Of a stretch of 35,160 nucleotides of DNA, positions 23,542 to 31,159 are shown piece by piece; the first letter of the stretch is position 1, and each line of letters begins with the position of its first letter. Both the position numbers and the translations under genes were made by a program. Below the pieces are notes generated by a model. That model was given only the letters and a program-made list of their open reading frames with translations, had not been told where the DNA came from and searched no databases. The DNA lies in assembly GCA_900543395.1 (NCBI GenBank), contig UQQT01000023.1, positions 1 to 35,160 on the forward strand, given 5' to 3'. The stretch comes from an uncultured Oscillospiraceae bacterium. GTDB taxonomy: Bacteria > Bacillota > Clostridia > Oscillospirales > Acutalibacteraceae.

Positions 23542-25011
23542 TTACGAATTAATAATATTCTTAAAGCGCTCATACGCTTCATTCCATTTGTCGGTATCTT
23601 TCGGTTCGTATTTTTTAAGAGTAAAGGAATCGGAAATAATCCTTCTCGCCTCGGCGATGTCCTTTATCCCGCCCGAAGAAATCAGCTGAACCGCAACGTT
23701 TCCGAGAACCGTCGCCTCGACGGGACCGGCATATACTTTAACATTGCACGCACACGCCGTCATTGAGGACAGAAGTCCGTCCTTCGTTCCGCCGCCGACA
23801 ACATTAATGCTGTCATACGTTTTTCCCGTACAGTTTTTGATGCCGTCAAACGTCATTCTGTATTTTAACGCAAGACTTTCGTAAATACATCTTACAACCT
23901 CGCCGACGGATTCGGGAACGTACTGACCCGTTTTTCTGCAGTACGCCTTTACTCTCGACGGGATATCTCCCATAACTCCGAATTCGGGAGAATCGGGATC
24001 TATAAAGCATTTAAAGCCCTCGCATTCAAGCGCAAGAGATTCGAGTTCGGCATAAGAATAATCGCTCGACTCTCTCATCCACTGGCGTCTTGACTCCTGA
24101 ATGAGCCACAGTCCGCATATATTCTTCAAAAACGCCGTCGAATAGCCGTAACCGCCCTCGTTCGTGACGTTCATTTCCTTTGATTTTTCGTCGACTATCG
24201 GGGAGTCAAGCTCCGTTCCGAAAAGCGACCACGTTCCGCTCGAAATAAACACAAAATCCTTATTTTCATTGGGAACGGCTGTTATCGCGCTCTGCGTGTC
24301 GTGTCCGCACACGGCGATAACGGGAACGCTTTCTACGGAAAGCTCTTTGCATATTTCATTAGAAAGCATACCGACTCCAGACCCCGCGGGGACTATATCG
24401 CACAGAAGCTTTTCGGGAAGCGACAGCCTGTTTATAATCTCCTTATCCCACGTTTTCGTCTCTATATTAATCATCTGCGACGTCGTCGCTATCGAATACT
24501 CCGCCGCTCTGCTGCCCGTGAGCATAAAATTAAAAAGATCGGGCATAAAGAGAAGCTTATCGGCATTGTCGAAAACGTGCGGTCTGTTCTTTTTAATCGA
24601 GAGAAGCTGGAACACGGTATTAAAGTCCATGAACTGAATACCCGTGCGCGAGTACATCTCGTCTTTTGACATATACTTCTCCGCTTCCTCAATCATTCCG
24701 CGGTTACGCTCATCCCTGTAATGAACGGGATTTTCGATAAGCTTGCCGTCCTTATCTATAAGACCGAAGTCGACGCCCCAGGTATCAATGCCTATAGAAT
24801 CAAAGCCGCCTGCCTGTTTCGCTTTTAAAATACCCTGCTTTATTTCGTGGAAAAGTCTTAAAACGTCCCAATATACGGTGCCTCCGACGCTTACTGGCTC
24901 ATTTAAAAAGCGGTGAACCTCGTCAAGCGTGATTTTTCCGTTTTCGTAAGAGCCTATTATAGCCCGTCCGCTCGAGGCTCCGAAATCGAACGCAAGAACG
25001 CGTTTGCTCAT
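23542..25011 (-). CDS. rhaB: FGGY-family deoxysugar kinase, rhamnulokinase type
   Basis: A 489-residue kinase, the same length as E. coli RhaB. N-terminal phosphate loop AFDFGASSGRAI, the substrate-side GIDTWGVDFGL, the catalytic-base region CGHDTQSA, FISSGTWSL, and the adenosine motif VVGGGTKDGL. By sequence style it is a rhamnulokinase, phosphorylating L-rhamnulose at O1, but such enzymes often also act on L-fuculose, and here it is paired with FucI. I therefore infer a fuculokinase role. Start ATG follows GAAAGGTCGG. It lies 30 bases after the lipoprotein gene, too close for its own promoter. Confidence 0.88.
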   Translation of the reverse strand: MSKRVLAFDFGASSGRAIIGSYENGKITLDEVHRFLNEPVSVGGTVYWDVLRLFHEIKQGILKAKQAGGFDSIGIDTWGVDFGLIDKDGKLIENPVHYRDERNRGMIEEAEKYMSKDEMYSRTGIQFMDFNTVFQLLSIKKNRPHVFDNADKLLFMPDLFNFMLTGSRAAEYSIATTSQMINIETKTWDKEIINRLSLPEKLLCDIVPAGSGVGMLSNEICKELSVESVPVIAVCGHDTQSAITAVPNENKDFVFISSGTWSLFGTELDSPIVDEKSKEMNVTNEGGYGYSTAFLKNICGLWLIQESRRQWMRESSDYSYAELESLALECEGFKCFIDPDSPEFGVMGDIPSRVKAYCRKTGQYVPESVGEVVRCIYESLALKYRMTFDGIKNCTGKTYDSINVVGGGTKDGLLSSMTACACNVKVYAGPVEATVLGNVAVQLISSGGIKDIAEARRIISDSFTLKKYEPKDTDKWNEAYERFKNIINS

Positions 25012-25041
25012 ATATAAATTCCGACCTTTCGTTATTTTTAA

Positions 25042-26037
25042 TTAACTGTCTTTTCTGAATTTTTCATCTGTTTTCAATACTTTTTTATAGCATTTTTCGG
25101 CCGTATTGATCTGCCTTACGGCGTTATATTCCTTCGCCCACTCGGCTACCGCGTCGCTTAACGGGTTTTCGGTGGCTTTTACAAGACATCTGTCCCTGTA
25201 CTGCGTGTAAAAATCGTAATCGGCGGAGAGGATGTCCTCGCGCATCAGAAGATAGAGGTAGTCGTCTGTGATAATAACGACGGCCTTGTTGTACTCCGCC
25301 TTCTGAACGGTATCGAAGAATCCGTCGGGGAAACCGCTGTCCCTGCCGATAAGAACGGTATCGAGCGAGAGCGAATTGTAAGCCTCGTCCGAAGCGAATC
25401 TCGCATACGCTTCTTCAAGATTAGCCCCGCTGTTGTTTATTTCGGAAGCCGCCGACAGGTAGTTATTATAAATTTCGTCAATCTCGTTTTGAGATTTTTT
25501 TACGGCGTTTCCGTTCTCGTCGGTATCGTAAAGATAGTCGCATACAAATCTGAATCCGCAGTATTCCGAGTTAAAAACGGCTTTTATACTGTCCTCGCTG
25601 ACGGGCGTTTCACCCCCCGTGTCAAAGAGTCTGAATCTTATAGCCTCTCTGTACTCCTCGGCGGTCTTTATTTTGTAAAAAATCTCTTTTGTAATGCCGA
25701 GCGCGGAATAATACTCGCCGTACTGTCGCCAAAGCGTGTTCGTCTCTTTGGATATTTCGGCCTTCTGCGCCGGGGTAAGAGTCATGTTAAGCTGCTTGAA
25801 TTTAGTGTTTACCGCAACATATTTAATACATTCGTTCGTCGCAATATCGAGGTATTCGGAGTCGGTCATGTCCTTATTGTCCGTCATGGCGGTTTTTAAA
25901 TAATATGAAAACACGTCGGTATTTACCGCCGCCGAGCCGTCGTTTATCGTAATGACCTCGTTATCCCTGCGGTTCGAGCACGACGAAAACGACAACGCCG
26001 TTATAATCGCGAGCAATATAACGGTAAAACGGCGCAT
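25042..26037 (-). CDS. PrsA/SurA-like lipoprotein
   Basis: A 331-residue lipoprotein with signal MRRFTVILLAIITALSFSSC (lipidated Cys20). The N-terminal region (about 35-140) is helical with VNTDVFSYYLKT and LTPAQKAEISKET, resembling the SurA_N-type chaperone arm of PrsA foldases. The middle (145-280) lies where parvulin rotamase would be, but the canonical parvulin motifs are weak, so it may lack isomerase activity. Probably helps fold exported proteins at the membrane surface. It leads the operon with the kinase and isomerase, an unusual partnership, under a near-perfect promoter. Confidence 0.65.
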   Translation of the reverse strand: MRRFTVILLAIITALSFSSCSNRRDNEVITINDGSAAVNTDVFSYYLKTAMTDNKDMTDSEYLDIATNECIKYVAVNTKFKQLNMTLTPAQKAEISKETNTLWRQYGEYYSALGITKEIFYKIKTAEEYREAIRFRLFDTGGETPVSEDSIKAVFNSEYCGFRFVCDYLYDTDENGNAVKKSQNEIDEIYNNYLSAASEINNSGANLEEAYARFASDEAYNSLSLDTVLIGRDSGFPDGFFDTVQKAEYNKAVVIITDDYLYLLMREDILSADYDFYTQYRDRCLVKATENPLSDAVAEWAKEYNAVRQINTAEKCYKKVLKTDEKFRKDS

Positions 26038-26069
26038 GAAAACAACTCCTTTTGTTATTTATGTAAATA

Positions 26070-26098
26070 ATTATAGCAATATAAATTTATAATGTCAA
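26070..26098 (-). promoter_or_regulatory. consensus promoter of the fucose operon
   Basis: On the minus strand, perfect TTGACA, a 17-base spacer and perfect TATAAT, 32 bases before the lipoprotein start. Such a strong promoter would normally need a repressor for a sugar operon, yet no clear operator is visible. Confidence 0.85.
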
Positions 26099-26163
26099 TT
26101 ATATTGCTTTACTATCATACAGTTTTTTTATTTAAATTAAATTTAATTTGTACGCTTTGTAAA

Positions 26164-26192
26164 TTGAATCGAAAAAATATTTATATTAAAAT
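26164..26192 (+). promoter_or_regulatory. likely bioY promoter
   Basis: TTGAAT, a 17-base spacer and TAAAAT, 38 bases before the bioY start. No BirA-type half-sites are visible around it. Confidence 0.45.
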
Positions 26193-26230
26193 AATTGTGA
26201 AGAGAAAATAAAATGAAAAGGGGTCGTTTT

Positions 26231-26797
26231 ATGACCGAAACAAAAACGAAAGAGAAATTTTCAACTCTCGACATAGCTCTGATTCCGCTTTTCTCCGCGC
26301 TGATTACGGTATGCGCGTGGGTCACGATTCCGATACCGGGAATACCGTTTACAATGCAGGTTTTCGGCGTGTTTACGGCTATCGCGGTGCTGGGAGCAAA
26401 AAAGGGTGCGTTGAGCATACTTATTTATATTCTGTTAGGAGCCGTCGGAGTCCCCGTTTTTTCGGGATTCAACGGAGGTATCGGCGCACTTTTGGGCACA
26501 ACGGGCGGATATATAGTCGGATTCCTCGTCTCTGCGTTCGCATACGGAATATTTGACGCGGTAATCAAGAAAAACGGATTTTTCATAACGTTTTTAAAGA
26601 TGTTCGCTTCGCACATTTTCTGCTACATTTTCGGAAGCGTATGGTATATGGCGGTTTATACGAAAAACACGGGCGCGATAGGATTTTTCGGCATACTCAT
26701 GGGATGCGTAATACCGTATATCATTCCCGACATGGTAAAAATCGCGCTTGCGATTTTCATCGGCGGAGAAGTAAAAAAACGCGTAAGGCATTTATAA
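26231..26797 (+). CDS. bioY: BioY, substrate-binding subunit of the biotin ECF transporter
   Basis: A 188-residue membrane protein with about six helices. Family marks: FTMQVFGVFTAIAVLGAKKG, and the LLGAVGVPVFSGFNGGIGALLGTTGGY block that binds biotin. The start is the ATG at 26231, seven bases after AAAGGGG; an in-frame ATG at 26213 would put that site inside the coding region. BioY imports biotin, alone at high level or with the shared ECF ATPases and EcfT. The cell carries a biotin-dependent Na+ pump 5 kb away, so biotin demand is evident. Confidence 0.93.
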   Translation: MTETKTKEKFSTLDIALIPLFSALITVCAWVTIPIPGIPFTMQVFGVFTAIAVLGAKKGALSILIYILLGAVGVPVFSGFNGGIGALLGTTGGYIVGFLVSAFAYGIFDAVIKKNGFFITFLKMFASHIFCYIFGSVWYMAVYTKNTGAIGFFGILMGCVIPYIIPDMVKIALAIFIGGEVKKRVRHL

Positions 26798-26804
26798 ATT
26801 TAGT

Positions 26805-27398
26805 TTATTTATCCATTTGAGCTTCCGTTCCGGAGGCTCTTTCTTTTTCGATTTTACTAATGCTTTCCTGTCTTACAGACTCTCTTAACTCTTTTAAATA
26901 CTCGGAAAACGCCGTCTTGTCGTCGGCGTACGTCAGCTGTAAGCCGTACTCTGATTCGAGCCATGTTTTTATGTCCGATTCGTTATGCTGTATAAGAGCC
27001 TCTATGCCGTCCAAAGCCTTGTAAACTCTCGATTCCGTCGTCTTAAGCTCATCCATTTCCTTATATAAACAGAGCATTTCCGTTCTGAACGGCTCATCTA
27101 AGGTCTCCAGCCACCTAAACAGCAGATTCTCCTCCGTTTCCTCGTTCGATTTTGTCTTATTGAATACAGGAATATCTCCCGTAAATATTTCGCCGAGGTC
27201 GTGAATTATACACATTTTCAAAAGCTTCTCCGTGTCGATTCCCTCGAATTCGTCCGTTACGAAATACGCTAAAAGCGAGAGTCTCCAGCAGTGCTCTCCC
27301 ACGCTCTCGCGCCTGCCGGCGGACGTATAGCAGTGTCTCATTGTGTCTTTTAATCTTTCGGTCGTATGCATAACCTTGAGCAGTTTTTCACAATCCAT
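26805..27398 (-). CDS. HD-domain hydrolase (YfbR/HDDC2-like)
   Basis: A 197-residue HD-superfamily metal hydrolase. Metal ligands: His in ESVGEHCWRLSLLA (about residue 35), the HD pair in CIIHDLGE, and Asp in the KALDGIEALIQH helix. Nearest known relatives are the 5'-deoxynucleotidases of the YfbR/HDDC2 type, so dephosphorylation of nucleotides is likely. The C-terminal tail (about 170-197) is charged and variable. I use the second of two adjacent ATGs, nine bases after GGGGAT. Convergent with bioY; its 3' end contains the bioY terminator. Confidence 0.82.
   Translation of the reverse strand: MDCEKLLKVMHTTERLKDTMRHCYTSAGRRESVGEHCWRLSLLAYFVTDEFEGIDTEKLLKMCIIHDLGEIFTGDIPVFNKTKSNEETEENLLFRWLETLDEPFRTEMLCLYKEMDELKTTESRVYKALDGIEALIQHNESDIKTWLESEYGLQLTYADDKTAFSEYLKELRESVRQESISKIEKERASGTEAQMDK
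26819..26848 (+). terminator. bioY terminator inside the convergent HD gene
   Basis: GAGCTTCCG/CGGAGGCTC (nine pairs, one G-T) with a three-base loop, then TTTCTTTTT. It lies entirely in the coding part of the opposite-strand HD gene (codons for its last residues). Confidence 0.75.
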
Positions 27399-27435
27399 AA
27401 TCATTATCCCCGTATGCCGTGATTAATATATACAA

Positions 27436-27464
27436 AGTATATCATTCCCGAATTTGAGTGTCAA
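27436..27464 (-). promoter_or_regulatory. promoter of the HD hydrolase gene
   Basis: On the minus strand, TTGACA, a 17-base spacer and TATACT, 38 bases before the start codon. Confidence 0.78.
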
Positions 27465-27554
27465 TGCATTGAACCGTCAAACCCTTGCGGATACTGAAAA
27501 ACGGATACAATTCTATAAAACGTGAATACCGGAACTTAAAAAAAAGAAACACTC

Positions 27555-27585
27555 ACAAGCCCGGTTCAGTGCGTTTCGGGCTTGT
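27555..27585. promoter_or_regulatory. inverted repeat overlapping the mrp -35
   Basis: ACAAGCCCG and CGGGCTTGT, nine-base perfect arms separated by 13 bases. The right arm overlaps the -35 hexamer of the mrp promoter, so it is a candidate repressor site. No gene ends here, which argues against a terminator. Confidence 0.45.
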
Positions 27586-27610
27586 AAGTCCGTCCCGGTT
27601 ATGCTATAAT
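27582..27610 (+). promoter_or_regulatory. mrp promoter
   Basis: TTGTAA, a 17-base spacer and TATAAT, 33 bases before the start codon. Confidence 0.75.
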
Positions 27611-27642
27611 ATATTTATTATTATAAAAAGCAGGTGTTAATT

Positions 27643-28461
27643 ATGTCAGATTGTTCGCATGACTGCGAAAACTGCGATTCAAAGTGTGATTCTCCGGAGA
27701 GCTTTCTTGAAAAACCCAATCAGCTTTCAAGCATAAAAAGGGTTATAGGCGTAGTCAGCGGTAAGGGCGGAGTCGGAAAATCGCTCGTTACCTCCATGCT
27801 CGCCGTTCTGATGAACAGAAAAGGTTATCATACCGCCGTTCTCGACGCGGATATCACGGGTCCGTCAATTCCTAAGATGTTCGGACTCAACGCGAGAGCA
27901 GAGGGAACCGATGCCGGTATCATCCCCGTAAAGTCGACTAAGGGAATCGACATTATGTCTCTTAATCTCCTTCTGCCCAACGAGACAGACCCCGTCGTAT
28001 GGAGAGGTCCCGTCATCGCAGGCGTTGTAAAGCAGTTCTGGACGGACGTTATATGGGACAATGTAGATTTCATGTTCGTGGACATGCCTCCCGGAACGGG
28101 CGACGTTCCGCTGACGGTATTTCAGAGCATCCCGGTCGACGGAATTATAATAGTAACCTCGCCCCAGGATCTCGTTTCCATGATAGTCGCAAAGGCTGTA
28201 AACATGGCAAAGCTCATGAATATTCCCGTACTCGGAATGGTCGAAAATATGTCGTATTTCGAATGTCCCGACTGTCATAAGAAGCATTATATTTACGGCG
28301 ACAGCCATCTTGAAGAGACGGCGAAAGAGCACGGAATAGACGTTACATCGAGAATCCCCGTCAACCCCGACTTCGCTCAGCAGTGCGACAGCGGACTTAT
28401 CGAATTATTCGAGGGCGAATATCTTAACAACATGTCCGACGCAATCGAAAAACTCTTATGA
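27643..28461 (+). CDS. mrp: Mrp/NBP35-type P-loop ATPase, Fe-S cluster carrier
   Basis: A 272-residue ApbC/Mrp protein. A Cys-rich N-terminus (CSHDCENCDSKC, residues 4-15) is followed by the deviant Walker A GKGGVGKS (40-47), LDADITGPSIPKMFG, and FVDMPPGTGD. A C-terminal pair, CPDC, provides the bridging Fe-S ligands of the dimer. Members deliver 4Fe-4S clusters to target enzymes. I start at the ATG at 27643, seven bases after AGGTG. Its stop overlaps the start of the next gene (ATGA), so the two are translationally coupled. Confidence 0.94.
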   Translation: MSDCSHDCENCDSKCDSPESFLEKPNQLSSIKRVIGVVSGKGGVGKSLVTSMLAVLMNRKGYHTAVLDADITGPSIPKMFGLNARAEGTDAGIIPVKSTKGIDIMSLNLLLPNETDPVVWRGPVIAGVVKQFWTDVIWDNVDFMFVDMPPGTGDVPLTVFQSIPVDGIIIVTSPQDLVSMIVAKAVNMAKLMNIPVLGMVENMSYFECPDCHKKHYIYGDSHLEETAKEHGIDVTSRIPVNPDFAQQCDSGLIELFEGEYLNNMSDAIEKLL

Positions 28462-28907
28462 CGCGCAGGGAAAAAGCAATTTCACTCTTTTACGAGGGAT
28501 ATAACTGTTCGCAGTCCGTACTGCTCGCATTTTCCGATTTAATTGACGACAGCGAGGAAAATCTCGCGAGACTTTCATTTCTTTTAGGAGGCGGAGTCAG
28601 CCGGTTAAGAGAGGTCTGCGGAGCGGTTTCCGGCATGGGCATGGCGGCGGGAATGATATTCCCCGTGCCGGTTCCGTGTACGGGAAAAGAAAAAGCGGAA
28701 AACTACAAAATGATGCAGTCTCTCGCCTTCGAATTCAAGGAAAAACACGGGTCGTATATATGCCGTGAGCTTTTAAATATCGATAAACCGGGAGCGCAGA
28801 CTCCGACTCCCGAAGCGAGAACGCCGGAGTATTATAAAAAACGCCCGTGTCCCGAATTAATAGGCGACGCGGTCGGCATACTTGAAAAATATATCAGCAA
28901 TAAATAG
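28458..28907 (+). CDS. C_GCAxxG_C_C-family Cys-rich redox protein
   Basis: A 149-residue protein with the family pattern: an early GYNCSQSVLLAF, then GGGVSRLREVCGAVSGMGMAAG (the C-GCAxxG element, here CGAVSG), and further Cys near 73, 101 and 131. The family is thought to bind a metal or Fe-S cluster and is often next to redox or sulfur-handling genes. The first start codon shares bases with the stop of mrp. A joint role with the Fe-S carrier is plausible: it may be a client or a cluster donor. Small for the family but complete. Confidence 0.82.
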   Translation: MTRREKAISLFYEGYNCSQSVLLAFSDLIDDSEENLARLSFLLGGGVSRLREVCGAVSGMGMAAGMIFPVPVPCTGKEKAENYKMMQSLAFEFKEKHGSYICRELLNIDKPGAQTPTPEARTPEYYKKRPCPELIGDAVGILEKYISNK

Positions 28908-28910
28908 ACA

Positions 28911-28955
28911 AAATGTCGAAATAATCAGTCCTTTCCGCCGTTTATTTCGACATTT
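28911..28955. terminator. 14-bp perfect inverted repeat after the mrp operon
   Basis: AAATGTCGAAATAA/TTATTTCGACATTT with a 17-base loop, starting four bases after the stop of the Cys-rich protein. It lacks a strong T-run, so it may act as a weak terminator, an mRNA stabiliser or an operator for the downstream gene at 29023. Confidence 0.5.
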
Positions 28956-29022
28956 ATGTTTATAATCAGTATATATAATAAGTGTAGAATTAATTATTAT
29001 TTCATATAAGAAGGAGACGGCG

Positions 29023-29760
29023 ATGGGATTACTCAAAGAACGCAGATGGCAGGAAGAAATCAAAAAAGCTTCGAAAGTTATATATGAAAGCGAAACGACA
29101 AAAAGCGAAGCTCCGCAGATAAATACAACCTTGAGAAGTCACGCGCTGACCGTTCCCGAGGAAATCGGCGCGTGCAGCGGAATCGTCGTTTTTGGAAAAC
29201 GGATTCAGTCGCTCGTATACACAACGGACATTGCAATAATCAGAAATGTCAACGCCGACGCGATATTTGCCGTTTATCCGTTCTCTCCGCAGCCGATCAT
29301 AAGCGAAATGCTCATTCACGCGGCAGACGTTCCCGTATTTACCGGCGTGGGAGGCGGAACAACGCAGGGAAAACGGGTCGTGCATCTCGGTCAGTTTGCC
29401 GAAATGCAGGGAGCGTCGGGAGTAGTTGTAAATTCACCGACGCAGAATATTATTCTCAAAAAACTAAGCGAAAATATCGACATTCCGATTATCGTAACAT
29501 GCGTAAGCGCGTCCGAGGTCGCGGACAGAATCCATTTCGGAGCCTCGATAATCAATGTCGCCGCCGGCTCAAAAACGCCGAAAGTCGTATCAGAGATCAG
29601 AAAGATAAATAAAAATATTCCGATAATCGCAACCGGAGGCCCCACGCGCGAGAGTATCAAAGCAACCGTCGCCGCCGGAGCAAATGCGATAATCTGGACT
29701 CCGCCGTCATGCTCGGATATATTCGGCGAGCTTATGGACGCGTACCGTGAAAAGAAATAA
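29023..29760 (+). CDS. TIM-barrel protein, probable phosphate-binding hydrolase/aldolase-like
   Basis: A 245-residue protein with an (beta-alpha)8 pattern: IVTCVSASEVADRIHFGASI, INVAAGSKTP, and the C-terminal phosphate-binding strand IIATGGPTRESIKATVAAGA followed by NAIIWTPPS. A glycine-rich FTGVGGGTTQGKRV loop lies near residue 105. Homologues in Clostridia are usually named only 'hydrolase'; the fold resembles IGPS/NanE/KDPG-aldolase enzymes. Substrate unknown. AAGGAGACGGCG before the ATG is a strong ribosome binding site. Ends four bases before the yjdF promoter. Confidence 0.7.
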   Translation: MGLLKERRWQEEIKKASKVIYESETTKSEAPQINTTLRSHALTVPEEIGACSGIVVFGKRIQSLVYTTDIAIIRNVNADAIFAVYPFSPQPIISEMLIHAADVPVFTGVGGGTTQGKRVVHLGQFAEMQGASGVVVNSPTQNIILKKLSENIDIPIIVTCVSASEVADRIHFGASIINVAAGSKTPKVVSEIRKINKNIPIIATGGPTRESIKATVAAGANAIIWTPPSCSDIFGELMDAYREKK

Positions 29761-29763
29761 AAG

Positions 29764-29792
29764 TTGAAAAAATCAATACTCGGTGATATAAT
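29764..29792 (+). promoter_or_regulatory. promoter of the yjdF riboswitch transcript
   Basis: TTGAAA, a 17-base spacer and TATAAT; transcription would start right at the 5' arm of the riboswitch P1 stem. Confidence 0.8.
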
Positions 29793-29796
29793 TTTT

Positions 29797-29906
29797 ATGC
29801 GGATAAAAACACGTCCCGGCCGGTAGTCCGGGAGTAACGGCAAAACAAACCGTTATCAGTAACCTGCCTCCTTGGTTGTCCGTTCCGCATTTATTTTTTA
29901 AGGAGG
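29797..29906 (+). promoter_or_regulatory. yjdF-type riboswitch with anti-Shine-Dalgarno
   Basis: The leader of yjdF folds around a perfect closing stem ATGCGGA (29797-29803) / TCCGCAT (29884-29890). Inside are TCCCGG/CCGGGA (29814-29833), TAACGG/CCGTTA (29835-29855) and AACC/GGTT (29861-29876), giving a multi-way junction as in the yjdF motif. That RNA class is known upstream of yjdF in Firmicutes and senses azaaromatic compounds. CCTCCTT in the aptamer (29867-29873) is fully complementary to the yjdF Shine-Dalgarno AAGGAGG (29900-29906), so control of translation by sequestration is visible. Confidence 0.8.
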
Positions 29907-29913
29907 AATTCGA

Positions 29914-30330
29914 ATGTCACTTTCACATTCGTCTGTCACCGTTTTGTTCGACGACCCTTTTTGGATTGCGCTTTTTGAACGCGAGTACGACGAGAAATAC
30001 GAAGTCTGCAAAATTATTTTCGGCGCGGAACCTAAGGATTACGAGGTTTATTCGTTTCTTTTAAAAAATTATAAAAATCTCGTTTTCAGCCCGCAGACCG
30101 AGATCAAAACGCAGGAGAAAAGCGCGTCCAACCCGAAACGCTTACAGCGCGTTATCAGAAAAAACGAAACACGCGGCATTTCGACAAAAGCGCAGAGAGC
30201 GTTGAGTCTAATGCGTGAACAAAACAAAACCGAACGAAAAAAACGTTCAAAAGAAATCAGAGAGCTTGAAGCCGAACGCCGTTTTGAGCAAAAGAAGCTC
30301 AAGCACAAAGAAAAACACAGGGGACATTGA
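29914..30330 (+). CDS. yjdF: YjdF-family protein
   Basis: A 138-residue cytoplasmic protein of the YjdF family. It begins with beta strands (VTVLFDDPFWIALFE), has an acidic helix (REYDEKYEVCKIIFG) and ends in a very basic coiled tail (QRALSLMREQNKTERKKRSK onward), typical of the family. Function is unproven; because its riboswitch responds to toxic azaaromatics, a detoxifying role has been proposed. It is the only gene directly under the riboswitch and is closed by its own terminator, though the EFR1 gene follows within 55 bases. Confidence 0.88.
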   Translation: MSLSHSSVTVLFDDPFWIALFEREYDEKYEVCKIIFGAEPKDYEVYSFLLKNYKNLVFSPQTEIKTQEKSASNPKRLQRVIRKNETRGISTKAQRALSLMREQNKTERKKRSKEIRELEAERRFEQKKLKHKEKHRGH

Positions 30331-30336
30331 TTCCCG

Positions 30337-30368
30337 CGGAGCCGATTTATACATCGGCTCCGTTATTT
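30337..30368 (+). terminator. terminator after yjdF
   Basis: Ten-pair stem CGGAGCCGAT/ATCGGCTCCG with a six-base loop, then TTATTT. The weak T tract may allow some read-through into the EFR1 gene. Confidence 0.78.
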
Positions 30369-30384
30369 AAAAAGGGTGAAAAAA

Positions 30385-31140
30385 ATGATACTTTATTTCA
30401 CGGGTACAAACAACAGCAAATATATTGCCGAATTTATCGCCGATAAAACGGGAGAAGATGTTTTTTCAATCAACGAGTCGATAAAAAATCGTACCGCTCC
30501 GACAATCTCTCCGGACGGCAGACTTATATTCGTAACGCCGACGTATGCGTGGCGCATTCCGAAAATCGTCGAGGAATGGATTGAAAAAACGACTTTTACC
30601 GGTAAAAACAAGGCGTGGTTTATAATGGACTGCGGCGGCGAGATCGGCAATGCTTCAAAGTATATTTCGGCTCTCTGCGATAAAAAGGGATTTGAATATA
30701 TGGGCGTTTTCCCGATTAAAATGCCCGAAAACTATACCGCACTGTTTTACGTTCCGAATGAAGAGGAAGCCGATTCGATTGTAGAAAAAGCCATCCCGAA
30801 AATGGACGAAGCCGTCGGATTCTTAAAGGAAAACAAGCGTTTCCCCGCCGTGCGGAACAATCTTTACGATAAATTCATGAGCGGTCCCGTTAATCCGATT
30901 TTCTATAAATTCTTCGTAAAAGCCGATAAATTCTATTCGACCGATAAATGTATTTCGTGCGCAAAGTGCGTAAAAGCCTGCCCGCTAAACAATATCAAAC
31001 TTACCTCCTCCCGCCCCGAATGGGGCAAAAACTGCACGCATTGCATGGCGTGCATCGCCTCCTGCCCGACAAGAGCAATCGAGTACGGAACAAAGAGCGT
31101 GAAGAGGAATAGGTATATATGTAAAGATTATAATCCGTGA
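30385..31140 (+). CDS. EFR1-family flavodoxin-ferredoxin fusion
   Basis: A 251-residue protein joining a flavodoxin-like domain (residues 1-165; FTGTNNSKYIA is the FMN phosphate loop) and a 2x[4Fe-4S] ferredoxin (189-228; CISCAKCVKACP and CTHCMACIASCP). This is the EFR1 (electron transfer with flavodoxin and ferredoxin) layout common in anaerobes, where it presumably moves low-potential electrons; the partner is unknown. Start at the ATG at 30385, after AAGGGTG; a GTG nine bases upstream is in frame. No promoter is visible in the 16 bases after the yjdF terminator. Confidence 0.92.
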   Translation: MILYFTGTNNSKYIAEFIADKTGEDVFSINESIKNRTAPTISPDGRLIFVTPTYAWRIPKIVEEWIEKTTFTGKNKAWFIMDCGGEIGNASKYISALCDKKGFEYMGVFPIKMPENYTALFYVPNEEEADSIVEKAIPKMDEAVGFLKENKRFPAVRNNLYDKFMSGPVNPIFYKFFVKADKFYSTDKCISCAKCVKACPLNNIKLTSSRPEWGKNCTHCMACIASCPTRAIEYGTKSVKRNRYICKDYNP

Positions 31141-31159
31141 CGAAAAAACTTATAAACCA

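Noticed and set aside
22309..23766. Several plus-strand ORFs of 85 to 223 codons within fucI and the kinase gene
   Set aside because: All are antisense shadows of strongly conserved genes, with Arg/Ser-rich composition typical of reverse reading.
28911..28955. Perfect inverted repeat as a LexA box
   Set aside because: The clostridial LexA consensus (CGAAC-type core) is not present; arms are A+T-rich and widely spaced.
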